Source: Bradyrhizobium sp. DOA9 (lineage in GTDB: Bacteria; Pseudomonadota; Alphaproteobacteria; Rhizobiales; Xanthobacteraceae). From it: a stretch of DNA of 64,000 nucleotides. The translations under genes were made by a program, and so were the position numbers. Location of the stretch: NCBI RefSeq assembly GCF_000617845.2, contig NZ_DF820425.1:2345725-2409724 (forward strand). The letters run 5' to 3'. This document shows positions 9,129 to 16,951 of the stretch, piece by piece (the stretch's first letter is position 1; each line of letters opens with the position of its first letter). The notes beneath the pieces were generated by a model. The model did not search any database. It worked only from the letters and a program-made list of their open reading frames with translations, and had not been told where the DNA came from.

Positions 9129-9956
9129 ATGACCAAGTTGTTTGCAGTCCGTCGCAGCTTCTCGCCGCGCGCCGTCAGCGCATTCGCTTTCGCAACCGCT
9201 CTGCTCATCGTGCCCACGGGCACCGCGAGCGCGCAAACCTTCAGCTATGGGCCGATGCAGCGGGTGTACCCGCAGGACCTGTACTCGCAGGGCCAATACT
9301 TGCAGGGCCAATACTTGCAGGGCCAAGGCTATTCGCAGGATGACCTCAACGAGGCGCCGCAGGCCGCCGACGAGGATGCTCAGTTGCCTGATCGCCTGCG
9401 CAGGCAGATCGTCAGCTTCGACCGGAGCGAGCCGGCCGGTACCATCGTCATCGACACAAACAACACCTATCTCTATTACGTGCTCGGAGGCGGCCGCGCG
9501 ATCCGCTACGGCGTCGGCGTCGGCCGCGAGGGCTTTACCTGGTCGGGCGTGCAGAGCGTCAGTCGCAAGGCCGAGTGGCCGGACTGGCATCCGCCGACCG
9601 AGATGATCGCGCGCCAACCCTATCTGCCGCGCTTCGTCGCCGGCGGGCCCGGCAACCCGCTGGGTGCGCGTGCGATGTATCTCGGCTCGAGCCAATACCG
9701 CATCCACGGCACCAACGACCCCTCCACGATCGGCAAGTTCGTCTCGTCCGGCTGCATCCGCATGACCAACGAGGATGTCATCGACCTGTATGGCCGCGTC
9801 AATGTCGGCGCCAAGGTCGTGGTGCTGCCGAAGAACGCGCCCTTGATGGCCAGAGGAGGCGACAAGGCCGGCGAGCCTGTACGCAGACGGCCGGCCGTGA
9901 CGACGCTGCCGTCGGGCCGGCAGGCGTTGAACATCACGTCCTCGGCCGTGAACTAG
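9129..9956 (+). CDS. L,D-transpeptidase (YkuD/ErfK family)
   Basis: A 275-residue periplasmic enzyme that forms 3-3 cross-links in peptidoglycan or anchors proteins to it. The N-terminal signal peptide ends near TASAQT (about 35). A short Gln/Tyr-rich linker with direct repeats follows (about 50-70), then the YkuD catalytic domain at about 100-235. The catalytic motif YRIHGTNDPSTIGKFVSSGC carries the His and the nucleophile Cys. The next gene starts 16 bp downstream and is probably co-transcribed. Near-consensus EcfG site upstream. Confidence 0.92.
   Translation: MTKLFAVRRSFSPRAVSAFAFATALLIVPTGTASAQTFSYGPMQRVYPQDLYSQGQYLQGQYLQGQGYSQDDLNEAPQAADEDAQLPDRLRRQIVSFDRSEPAGTIVIDTNNTYLYYVLGGGRAIRYGVGVGREGFTWSGVQSVSRKAEWPDWHPPTEMIARQPYLPRFVAGGPGNPLGARAMYLGSSQYRIHGTNDPSTIGKFVSSGCIRMTNEDVIDLYGRVNVGAKVVVLPKNAPLMARGGDKAGEPVRRRPAVTTLPSGRQALNITSSAVN
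9286..9330 (+). repeat. 15-bp in-frame tandem repeat within the L,D-transpeptidase gene
   Basis: Three consecutive 15-base units, the core GCAGGGCCAA repeated, encode QGQYL-type pentapeptides in the linker after the signal peptide. The third unit has diverged. In-frame length means copy number can change without breaking the gene. Confidence 0.85.
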
Positions 9957-9972
9957 ACGTGAGCGAGGTCAT

Positions 9973-10617
9973 ATGAGCAGACGCCTGATTGGCAAATGGG
10001 CTGGCGGAACGGCGATCCTGATCGCTATCTCCGCCGGTCTGGTATCGGTGAGCGCGGCGCATGCGGAGGATTTCTTCTCGGCATTGTTCGGCGGCTTCCG
10101 GATGCGGCCACCGCCGGAGATCCGCATGCCGTTCCCGAACGACGGGCCGCGTTACGATGCGCCACGTCAACGGACCTATGGCGGCGGCACGGCCTATTGC
10201 GTCCGCGGCTGTGACGGCCGCTATTTCCCGGCGCAGGGCAGCGATGCCGAAAGCAAGGCGCAATCCTGCAAGAGCTTCTGCCCGGCCTCGGAAACCTCGC
10301 TGGTCTATGGCGGCAACATCGACGAAGCCACGACAGATAAGGGAAAGTCCTATTCCGACCTGCCGAACGCGTTCCGCTATCGCAACGAGATCGTCGCGGG
10401 CTGTACCTGCAATGGCAAGGACCCGGTGGGGCTCGCATCGGTCAAGGTCGAGGACGACCCCACCCTGCGCAAGGGCGACATCGTCGCCGGACCCGGCGGC
10501 CTCGTGGTCGCGAGCCGCAACGCCAATGACCGCCGCGGCGTCGCGATGAACTTCTCGCCGCTACCGGAATCGGTGCGCGCCAGATTCCGCCAGGTCCCCG
10601 TGGTCGCGAAGGAGTAG
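9973..10617 (+). CDS. DUF2865 secreted cysteine-containing protein
   Basis: A 214-residue exported protein. A signal peptide ends near SAAHAED (about 32), followed by a Pro/Arg-rich stretch, then a cysteine-rich domain with AYCVRGCDGRYFP, CKSFCPAS and VAGCTCNGKDP, the pattern of the DUF2865 family common in Bradyrhizobium. The cysteine pairs suggest disulfides in the periplasm. It lies 16 bp after the L,D-transpeptidase gene, so a cell-wall-related role is possible but unproven. No enzyme motif is visible. Confidence 0.75.
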   Translation: MSRRLIGKWAGGTAILIAISAGLVSVSAAHAEDFFSALFGGFRMRPPPEIRMPFPNDGPRYDAPRQRTYGGGTAYCVRGCDGRYFPAQGSDAESKAQSCKSFCPASETSLVYGGNIDEATTDKGKSYSDLPNAFRYRNEIVAGCTCNGKDPVGLASVKVEDDPTLRKGDIVAGPGGLVVASRNANDRRGVAMNFSPLPESVRARFRQVPVVAKE

Positions 10618-10642
10618 CGAGCGCTCGCATCGACGGCGGTCC

Positions 10643-10675
10643 AAGCCTCGTTGGAGCCTCGTTGGAGCCTCGTCG
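10643..10675. repeat. 11-bp tandem repeat, three units
   Basis: Three near-identical 11-base units (GAGCCTCGTTG type) follow the DUF2865 stop codon. Non-coding; no function seen. Confidence 0.7.
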
Positions 10676-10747
10676 GACCGGCAAACCGCTGGCCGACCCA
10701 GCCGAAGGAGCGAATTTCGTGTGAGATTACAGCAGGGTTTCCGAAAT

Positions 10748-10772
10748 GGAACCGGCTTGGCTGCAGCGCGTT
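10748..10772 (+). promoter_or_regulatory. EcfG-type promoter
   Basis: GGAAC, 16 bases, CGTT, an exact match to the EcfG consensus, with the -10 element 37 bp upstream of the small membrane protein start at 10809. Confidence 0.75.
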
Positions 10773-10808
10773 AGAGCAGCATAGCAATTGCCTGAAGGGG
10801 GCCTCGCG

Positions 10809-10964
10809 ATGCTGGTCGGCGTACTCGTCACCTTTCTCGTCGTCATTCTCGTGCTTTATCTCATCAACATGCTGCCGATGGACGGCCGCGCCAAGCAGAT
10901 CGCGCGTGTGATCGTCATCATCATCGGCGTCGTGTCGCTGCTGAAATATTTGACGGTATTTTGA
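10809..10964 (+). CDS. Small membrane protein, Thivi_2564-like (51 aa)
   Basis: A 51-residue protein starting MLVGVLVTFLVVILVLYLIN, then a short polar turn (MDGRAKQIAR) and a second hydrophobic segment (VIVIIIGVVSLLKYL). Two predicted membrane helices span nearly its whole length. It resembles the small Thivi_2564-type membrane proteins; function unknown. The ATG has a GAAGGGGG ribosome site and an exact EcfG promoter upstream, which argues that this short frame is real. A GC-rich hairpin follows the gene. Confidence 0.7.
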   Translation: MLVGVLVTFLVVILVLYLINMLPMDGRAKQIARVIVIIIGVVSLLKYLTVF

Positions 10965-10993
10965 GGGACTGCGGCAGCTCCAAAATAGCAGAT

Positions 10994-11013
10994 GCCCCGG
11001 CCTTGGCCGGGGC
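10994..11013. terminator. Probable bidirectional terminator hairpin
   Basis: A perfect nine-base-pair stem GCCCCGGCC / GGCCGGGGC with a two-base centre lies between two convergent genes. The T-tracts are weak, so termination strength is uncertain. Confidence 0.6.
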
Positions 11014-11027
11014 TTCTTCGTGCTGCC

Positions 11028-11228
11028 TCAATGCAGCGACTTGAGCCAGTCGTCGACGTCCTGGCGAACTTGGTCCTTGGCCTTGCCATAGCGCTCCTGG
11101 AGCCGGCCCTCGAGCTGCTCGCGACGACCCTCGATCAGTGTGAGATCGTCGTCGGTCAGCTTGGCCCATTTCTCCTTGGCGGAGCCCTTGAATTGCTTCC
11201 AGTTTCCTTCGATCCGATTCCAGTCCAT
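11028..11228 (-). CDS. CsbD family stress protein
   Basis: A 66-residue CsbD-type protein (MDWNRIEGNWKQFKGSAKEK, then DDDLTLIEGRREQLEGRLQ). CsbD-like proteins are small, hydrophilic, strongly induced general-stress proteins of unknown mechanism. The ATG at 11228 has a GGGAG site at proper spacing. An in-frame ATG at 11234 is too close to that site. Longer open frames upstream run into a neighbouring gene and are not real. An exact EcfG promoter precedes it. Confidence 0.9.
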   Translation of the reverse strand: MDWNRIEGNWKQFKGSAKEKWAKLTDDDLTLIEGRREQLEGRLQERYGKAKDQVRQDVDDWLKSLH

Positions 11229-11256
11229 GACCATCTCCCGTTGGTGATGGTGGTAC

Positions 11257-11282
11257 AACGCGATCCCCGGCGCAGCCGTTCC
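11257..11282 (-). promoter_or_regulatory. EcfG-type promoter
   Basis: On the minus strand GGAAC, 17 bases, CGTT, an exact consensus match about 29 bp upstream of the csbD start. Confidence 0.75.
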
Positions 11283-11308
11283 GCGGCCCGCCGCGGCGTT
11301 TCGCCCGC

Positions 11309-11336
11309 AAAAAAAGCCCCGGTGTGAACCGGGGCC
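11309..11336 (-). terminator. Rho-independent terminator after glcB
   Basis: Reading the minus strand, a stem GCCCCGG / CCGGGGC with a six-base loop is followed by seven T residues. It lies about 25 bp after the malate synthase stop codon. Confidence 0.85.
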
Positions 11337-11359
11337 TTTGAAGGTTTTCGCATCGGAGC

Positions 11360-13525
11360 TCAGCCCGCCGCCTTGGCCTCGCGGCGGCGCGCGGTGAGGA
11401 TGTATTCGGTGTAGCCGTTCGGCTGCTCGCGCCCCCTGAAGATGAGATCGCAGGCCGCCTTGAAGGCGACGCCGTCGAAGGCGGGCGCCATCGGCCTGTA
11501 GATCGGATCGCCCGCGTTCTGCTTGTCGACGACGACCGCCATGCGCTTGAGCGATTCCATCACCTGCGCCTCGGTGATGACGCCCTGGTGCAGCCAGTTG
11601 GCGAGATGCTGGCTGGAGATGCGCAAGGTGGCGCGGTCTTCCATCAGGCCGACATCGTGAATGTCGGGCACCTTCGAGCAGCCGACACCCTGGTCGATCC
11701 AGCGCACGACGTAACCCAGAATGCCCTGGCAATTGTTGTCGATCTCCTGCCTGACGTCGTCGGGCGCCCAGTTCGACTTCGACACCGGAATGGTCAGGAT
11801 GTCCGAGAGCTTGGCGCGGGGTCCGCCCTTGGCCAGCTCCTGCTGGCGCGCGGTGACGTTGACCTGGTGATAGTGCAGCGCGTGCAGCGTCGCGGCCGTC
11901 GGCGAGGGCACCCAGGCGGTGGTGGCGCCAGCCTGCGGATGGCCGAGCTTCTGCGCCAGCATGTCCGCCATCTTGTCGGGCGCCGCCCACATGCCTTTGC
12001 CGATCTGGGCATGGCCGGGCAGGCCGCAGGTCAGGCCCATGTCGACGTTCCAGTCCTCATAGGCCTTGATCCAGGCCTGCGCCTTCATCTCGTTCTTGCG
12101 GATCATCGGACCCGCTTCCATCGAGGTATGGATCTCGTCGCCGGTGCGGTCGAGGAAGCCGGTGTTGATGAACATGATGCGCTTGGAGGCGCGCTGGATG
12201 CAGGCCTTGAGATTGACGGTGGTGCGCCGCTCCTCGTCCATGATGCCGACCTTGAGCGTGTTCTCGGGCAGGCCCAGCATCTTCTCGACGTGGTCGAAAA
12301 TCTCGCAGGTCAGTGAGACCTCGTCCGGGCCGTGCATCTTCGGCTTGACGATGTAGGCAGAACCCGTGCGGCTGTTCTTGACCCTGGAATGGCCCTTGAG
12401 GTCGTGGATCGCGAGCAGGCCGGAGACCGCCGCGTCGAGCAGGCCCTCCGGAATTTCCTCGCCCTTCTCGTCGAGCACCGCGTCGGTGAACATGTGGTGA
12501 CCGCAATTGCGCATCAACAGCAGGCTGCGGCCGTGCAGCTTGAGCTCGCCCTTGCCATCCGGCGTCTTGTAGACGCGGTCTGCGTTGAGCGAACGCGTCA
12601 GCGTCTTGCCGCCCTTCTCGAAGTCGGCCGACAGCGTGCCGTTCATCAGGCCGAGCGTGTTGCGGTAGACCAGCACCTTGTCCTCGGCATCGACCGCGGC
12701 GACCGAGTCTTCCATGTCCAGAATGGTGGAGACCGCGGCTTCCATGATCATGTCGGAGACGCCGGCCGGATCGTCCTTGCCGATCGCGCTGCTGCGGTCG
12801 ATCACCACCTCGACATGCAGGCCGTTGTTGACGAGCAGCACGGCGCTCGGCGCAGCCGCATCGCCCTGGTAGCCCGCGAACTGCGCGGCGTTCTTCAGCG
12901 CGGTGGCGTTGCCGCTCTTCAGCTTCACCGCGAGCTGGCCCGCGACCACGCTATAAGCCGTGACGTCGGTGTGGCTGCCGGTCGCGAGCGGCACGGCGTT
13001 ATCGAGGAACGCCTTGGCCTTGGCGATCACCTTGTCGCCGCGCGCCTTGTTGTAGCCCTTGCCGCTCTCGGACGGATCGTGCGGGATCGCGTCGGTGCCG
13101 TAGAAGGCGTCATAGAGCGAGCCCCAGCGCGCGTTCGCCGCATTCAGCGCATAGCGTGCATTGGTGAGGGGCACCACGAGCTGCGGGCCGCAGATCTGGC
13201 CGATCTCCTCGTCCACGTTGGCCGTCTCGACCTTCTGCGTCGCCGGCTCCGGCACGAGATAGCCGATCTCCTTCAGGAAGGCGGTGTAGGCGTCGAGGTC
13301 GAACGCCTTGCCCTTATTGGCACGGTGCCAGTCGTCGATCTTGGCCTGCAGATTGTCGCGGAACGCGAGCAGCTCGCGGTTCTTCGGTCCCAGCTCCTTG
13401 ATGATGGTGGCAACCCCTGCCCAGAACGCATCCGGCGCGATCCCCGTTTTCGGGGCCGCTTCCTTGGCGATGAAGTCAAACAGGACAGGGGCGATCTTCA
13501 ATCCGTGGGCATCGACGCGTTTCAT
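11360..13525 (-). CDS. glcB: Malate synthase G
   Basis: Condenses glyoxylate with acetyl-CoA to malate in the glyoxylate shunt or glycolate use. The 721-residue length matches the G isoform rather than the shorter A form. Diagnostic stretches include [17 protein letters not shown], which carries active-site acidic residues, [34 protein letters not shown] and [19 protein letters not shown]. The ATG at 13525 (MKRVDAHGL) agrees with the family; upstream in-frame starts add a non-conserved leader. No isocitrate lyase gene lies in the window. A strong terminator follows. Confidence 0.95.
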   Translation of the reverse strand: MKRVDAHGLKIAPVLFDFIAKEAAPKTGIAPDAFWAGVATIIKELGPKNRELLAFRDNLQAKIDDWHRANKGKAFDLDAYTAFLKEIGYLVPEPATQKVETANVDEEIGQICGPQLVVPLTNARYALNAANARWGSLYDAFYGTDAIPHDPSESGKGYNKARGDKVIAKAKAFLDNAVPLATGSHTDVTAYSVVAGQLAVKLKSGNATALKNAAQFAGYQGDAAAPSAVLLVNNGLHVEVVIDRSSAIGKDDPAGVSDMIMEAAVSTILDMEDSVAAVDAEDKVLVYRNTLGLMNGTLSADFEKGGKTLTRSLNADRVYKTPDGKGELKLHGRSLLLMRNCGHHMFTDAVLDEKGEEIPEGLLDAAVSGLLAIHDLKGHSRVKNSRTGSAYIVKPKMHGPDEVSLTCEIFDHVEKMLGLPENTLKVGIMDEERRTTVNLKACIQRASKRIMFINTGFLDRTGDEIHTSMEAGPMIRKNEMKAQAWIKAYEDWNVDMGLTCGLPGHAQIGKGMWAAPDKMADMLAQKLGHPQAGATTAWVPSPTAATLHALHYHQVNVTARQQELAKGGPRAKLSDILTIPVSKSNWAPDDVRQEIDNNCQGILGYVVRWIDQGVGCSKVPDIHDVGLMEDRATLRISSQHLANWLHQGVITEAQVMESLKRMAVVVDKQNAGDPIYRPMAPAFDGVAFKAACDLIFRGREQPNGYTEYILTARRREAKAAG

Positions 13526-13702
13526 GGATGGGCTTTCTTGTTGGAAATGGCTGTTTTTGGCTGCCTTTGACCCGACAGCAGCAAAATGCGTTCCAAGGGA
13601 GCGGCTTTCCGGACCTATTAGCCCCAAAATCAGGGCGGTGAGAAGACCCCTGGAGGCTTGTCAAAATGTCAAGAAGAGAGGGGCAGGAGGGCCCGAGCCT
13701 GG

Positions 13703-13954
13703 CTTCCTGCCACGCACGCAACTGCGCTCCCTTCCCCACAGGGGCAGGGGGCTATCGCATATGAGATGTGGCTGTGGGCAGCGGCTGTCTCCACAGCGTC
13801 ATGGCCGGGCTTGTCCCGGCCATCCACGCCTTTCCACGCAGTACGAAGAACGTGGATGCCCGGGACAAGCCGGGCATGACGACCTCTGCAATATTCAAAT
13901 GCGATTGCCCTGCCCAAGGGGGAGGGAACGCACCGACTGCGTGGCGGCAGGAAG
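13703..13954. repeat. Large outer palindromic element (about 58-base arms)
   Basis: The 450 bp between glcB and cysNC hold no gene. The arms at 13703-13760 and 13899-13954 are imperfect reverse complements, including shared blocks GCGTGGC-GCAGGAAG, AGGGA-CGCA and ATGCGAT-GCCC. A second, unrelated palindrome occupies the centre. The rest of the gap (13526-13702 and 13955-13975) shows no feature I can name. Confidence 0.7.
13797..13881. repeat. Inner palindromic repeat nested in the outer element
   Basis: An 85-base palindrome: CGTCATGGCCGGGCTTGTCC on the left matches the reverse complement of GACAAGCCGGGCATGACG on the right, with a CCACG/CGTGG inner stem. This sequence type is common between Bradyrhizobium genes. 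It lies inside the larger palindrome 13703-13954. Confidence 0.75.
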
Positions 13955-13975
13955 TGTACCAACGAGAGTGGGGCC

Positions 13976-15892
13976 TCAAATATTCGCAGCGAGGTCCACG
14001 AGCTCGTCGAACAGCACGCCGGTCGCCTTCAGCATCTGCTCGATCTCGTCAGCCGCCTCGGCCACGGTCCGCTTCGACGTGTCGATCACGAGCTCGGCGG
14101 CCTCAGGCTTCTCGTAATCATTGCCGATGCCGGTGAACGAGGCGAGCGCGCCGGCGCGGGCCTTCTTGTAGTGGCCCTTGGGATCGCGCTCCTCGCACAC
14201 CTCGGCCGGCGTTGCGACATGGATCTCGCGGAACGCGGTATCGGCGATGCGGCGCGCGGCGGCGCGGTCCTCGCGGGCCGGCGACACGGCCGCGACGATC
14301 GCGATATGGCCGTTGCGGGCGAGATGCGTCGCGACCTCGGCGAGGCGGCGGATGTTCTCGCTGCGGTCGGTGGCGGAGAAGCCGAGATCGCTGTTGAGCC
14401 CGGCGCGCAGCGTGTCGCCGTCGAGCAGGATCGGCGAGCCGCCATTGGTGAAGAGACGCCGCTCCAGCGCGCGCGCCAGCGTCGACTTGCCGGAGGCGGG
14501 CAGGCCGGTGAGCCAGACCACCGCACCGTTATGGCGGTAGCGCGCCGAGCGCTCGTCGCTGCGCAGCGCCGATTCCACCGGCACGATGTCGACAGGCACG
14601 GCGCGCTGGCCGGCATCGACCGACAGCACCAGGCCGCCGCCGGCGATGCGCCCGGACACCTCGATCACGAGACGGCCGGTGCGCGGATTTTCGGTGTAGG
14701 GATCGGTCGCGATCGGATTGGACAGGGAGATGTCGATCTCGCCGACATGGTTGCGGCCGATCGCCTTGTTCTCGCTGCTCGAGAGCTCGCCTGGATCGAC
14801 CGCCTTCTCGATGGCGACAACGGTTGCGCGGCTTTCCTTGGGTCCGCAGCGCACCAAGAGTTGATCCCCTTTTGCGAGCGGCTTGTCGTGCAGCCAGAAG
14901 ATCCGCGCGCGCAGCCGCCGCGTCTCGCGCGGGGCGCTGCCCGCATGCGCGATGATGTCGCCGCGCTCGATGAACAATTCGCGGTCGAGCGTGATGCCGA
15001 CCGAGCGGCCCGCGCCCTGCCGACCCGCGACCGGCGTCACCGGCCAGCTCTCGACCGTCTTGATCTTGGCGATCTTGCCCGCGGGCATGATCACGATCTC
15101 GTCGCCGGCGATCAGGCTGCCGGATTCGATGCGGCCTGCGACGATGCGGCGGTCGTCGAACTTGTAGATCGCCTGCACCGGCAGCCGCAGCGCCAGCGCT
15201 TCCAGCGGCCGCGCCGGCTCGAGGCGATCGAGCGCCTCGACCACGGTCGGTCCCTTGTACCAGCCGATGCGGTCGGTGCGCTCGGCAACGCCGTCGCCGT
15301 CGCGCGCGGAGATCGGGATCACCGCGGTCGGCGTCACGCCGAGACCGTCGAGATGCGCGGAGATCTCGTCGCTGATGTCCTTGAATCGTGCGGCGGAGAA
15401 ATCCACGCGGTCCATCTTGTTGACGACGACGGCAACCTGCTTCACGCCGAGCAGATGCAGGAGATAGCCGTGCCGCCTGGTCTGGTCGCGCACGCCCTCC
15501 AGCGCATCGATGATCAGCACCGCACCGTCGGCCTGCGAGGCACCGGTGATCATGTTGCGCAGGAATTCCGCGTGGCCGGGCGCGTCGATCAGCACGATGT
15601 CGCGGGAATTGGTGCGGAAGCGGATTTGCGTGGTGTCGATGGTGATGCCCTGGTCGCGCTCGGTCTGCAGCGCGTCGAGCAGGAACGACCATTCGAACGG
15701 CATGCCGCGCCGCGCGCTGACGGCTTTCAGCATTTCGAGCTTGCCGTCGGGCAGGCTGCCGGTCTCATGCAGGAGGCGGCCGACCAGCGTCGACTTGCCG
15801 TGGTCGACATGGCCGACGATGACGATGCGGACCTGCGGTCGCGTCGTGCCGTTCGGAGTGGCCGGCGAAGCGGGAGTGACGATCATGTTCAT
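13976..15892 (-). CDS. cysNC: Bifunctional sulfate adenylyltransferase subunit 1 / adenylylsulfate kinase
   Basis: A 638-residue fusion. The N-terminal CysN part is an EF-Tu-like GTPase that drives APS formation by CysD: P-loop GHVDHGKST at about 27-35, DAPGH and NKMD motifs, then beta-barrel domains. The C-terminal part (about 455-638) is APS kinase with its own P-loop GLPASGKST (about 461), making PAPS. Rhizobial NodQ has the same domain order, but this gene sits in the cys locus, so it is assigned to assimilation. It starts at the first of two close ATGs (15892) and lies 20 bp after cysD. Confidence 0.95.
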   Translation of the reverse strand: MNMIVTPASPATPNGTTRPQVRIVIVGHVDHGKSTLVGRLLHETGSLPDGKLEMLKAVSARRGMPFEWSFLLDALQTERDQGITIDTTQIRFRTNSRDIVLIDAPGHAEFLRNMITGASQADGAVLIIDALEGVRDQTRRHGYLLHLLGVKQVAVVVNKMDRVDFSAARFKDISDEISAHLDGLGVTPTAVIPISARDGDGVAERTDRIGWYKGPTVVEALDRLEPARPLEALALRLPVQAIYKFDDRRIVAGRIESGSLIAGDEIVIMPAGKIAKIKTVESWPVTPVAGRQGAGRSVGITLDRELFIERGDIIAHAGSAPRETRRLRARIFWLHDKPLAKGDQLLVRCGPKESRATVVAIEKAVDPGELSSSENKAIGRNHVGEIDISLSNPIATDPYTENPRTGRLVIEVSGRIAGGGLVLSVDAGQRAVPVDIVPVESALRSDERSARYRHNGAVVWLTGLPASGKSTLARALERRLFTNGGSPILLDGDTLRAGLNSDLGFSATDRSENIRRLAEVATHLARNGHIAIVAAVSPAREDRAAARRIADTAFREIHVATPAEVCEERDPKGHYKKARAGALASFTGIGNDYEKPEAAELVIDTSKRTVAEAADEIEQMLKATGVLFDELVDLAANI

Positions 15893-15912
15893 AGCCACAA
15901 AGCGTCCTGAGG

Positions 15913-16809
15913 TCAGAGATAGCCGGCGACGCGGAGGCGCTCGAAGGCGTCCTCGGTCTCGTGGTCGAGTGCGCGTCCGGCGCGCTCCGGCACCTTGGTC
16001 TGCTCGAGCTCGATCAGAATCTCGTCGATGCTGGACGCCGTCGAATTCACGGGGTTGGTGATGTCCTGATCGCCGAGCGAGCGGTAGCGCTTGCCGTCCT
16101 TGGCGAGATAGAGCGGAATGATCGGGATGTTCTCGCGCTTGGTGTAGGCCCAGATGTCGGCCTCGGTCCAATGCAGGATCGGATGGATGCGCAAATGCGC
16201 ACCTTGCGGCGGCGAGGCGTTGAAATGATCCCAGAACTCCGGCGGCTGGTCGCGCACGTCCCAATTGCCCTCCAGGCCGCGCGGCGAGAACACCCGCTCC
16301 TTGGCGCGCGTCGCTTCCTCGTCGCGACGGATGCCGGCGATCAGGCCGTCGAAGCCATACTTTGCGAGCGCCATCTTGAGGCCCTCGGTCTTGCGCGCGG
16401 CGGAACGGGCGGCCGGTGGCAGCGTCGGGTCGACGGCATCGATCGGCGGGCAGGGCTCGACGCGCAGGTCGAGATCCCATTCCTTGCCGTAATGATCGCG
16501 GAAGCGATACATCTCCGGAAACTTCTTGCCGGTATCGACGTGAAGGGCCGGGAACGGCATCTTGCCGAAGAAGGCCTTCCGCGCCAGCCAGATCATGACA
16601 TTGGAGTCCTTGCCGAGCGACCAGAGCAGGGCGATCTTCTTCAGCCGGGCGAAGGCTTCACGAAAGATGTAGATGCTCTGCGCTTCGAGCTGGTCGAGAT
16701 GGTCCATGCTCGGGGCAAGTTCGGCAGAAAATTCTTGCGCGCGCACGCGCTCGGCCAGCGCCGGATTGCTCAGTCGATCAGCAGCGGAATCGTGCTTGAG
16801 AAGATGCAT
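15913..16809 (-). CDS. cysD: Sulfate adenylyltransferase subunit 2
   Basis: CysD is the catalytic subunit of ATP sulfurylase, joining ATP and sulfate into APS with GTP hydrolysis by CysN. The PP-loop ATPase motif LLWSLGKDSNVM is present (about 64-75), as are LHVDTGKKFPEMY, the Arg-rich GIRRDEEATRAKERVFS segment and the C-terminal SSIDEILIELEQTKVPERAGR. About 298 residues. Start choice is between ATG 16809 and GTG 16818; neither has a strong ribosome site. It is divergent from cysG and followed by cysNC. Confidence 0.95.
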   Translation of the reverse strand: MHLLKHDSAADRLSNPALAERVRAQEFSAELAPSMDHLDQLEAQSIYIFREAFARLKKIALLWSLGKDSNVMIWLARKAFFGKMPFPALHVDTGKKFPEMYRFRDHYGKEWDLDLRVEPCPPIDAVDPTLPPAARSAARKTEGLKMALAKYGFDGLIAGIRRDEEATRAKERVFSPRGLEGNWDVRDQPPEFWDHFNASPPQGAHLRIHPILHWTEADIWAYTKRENIPIIPLYLAKDGKRYRSLGDQDITNPVNSTASSIDEILIELEQTKVPERAGRALDHETEDAFERLRVAGYL

Positions 16810-16951
16810 CTCTGCCACTTTGCGTTTGGAGGCGAAAATTCTATAGTTGCGGTGCGGAAGAGAAGAAAAAATTTTCTCTTTGCGCGCTCGAAACGAGACA
16901 TATATAGAAAATAATTCCAGTCAACCCCGTTTGTGGGGAAGCGAGTATCGC
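16810..16951. promoter_or_regulatory. Divergent cys promoter region with inverted repeats
   Basis: This AT-rich 142-bp gap must hold the promoters of both cys operons. It contains an inverted repeat AAGAGAA-N9-TTCTCTT at 16858-16880, a smaller CTCG-AAA-CGAG dyad at 16887-16897, and a TATATAGAAAAT stretch that could be a -10 or operator. A LysR-type CysB-like regulator is the usual control in this pathway, but I see no gene for one here and cannot assign the sites. Confidence 0.5.

Noticed and set aside
13797..13881. Possible CRISPR repeat or attachment site
   Set aside because: It is a single long palindrome with no spacer series and no integrase or cas gene nearby.
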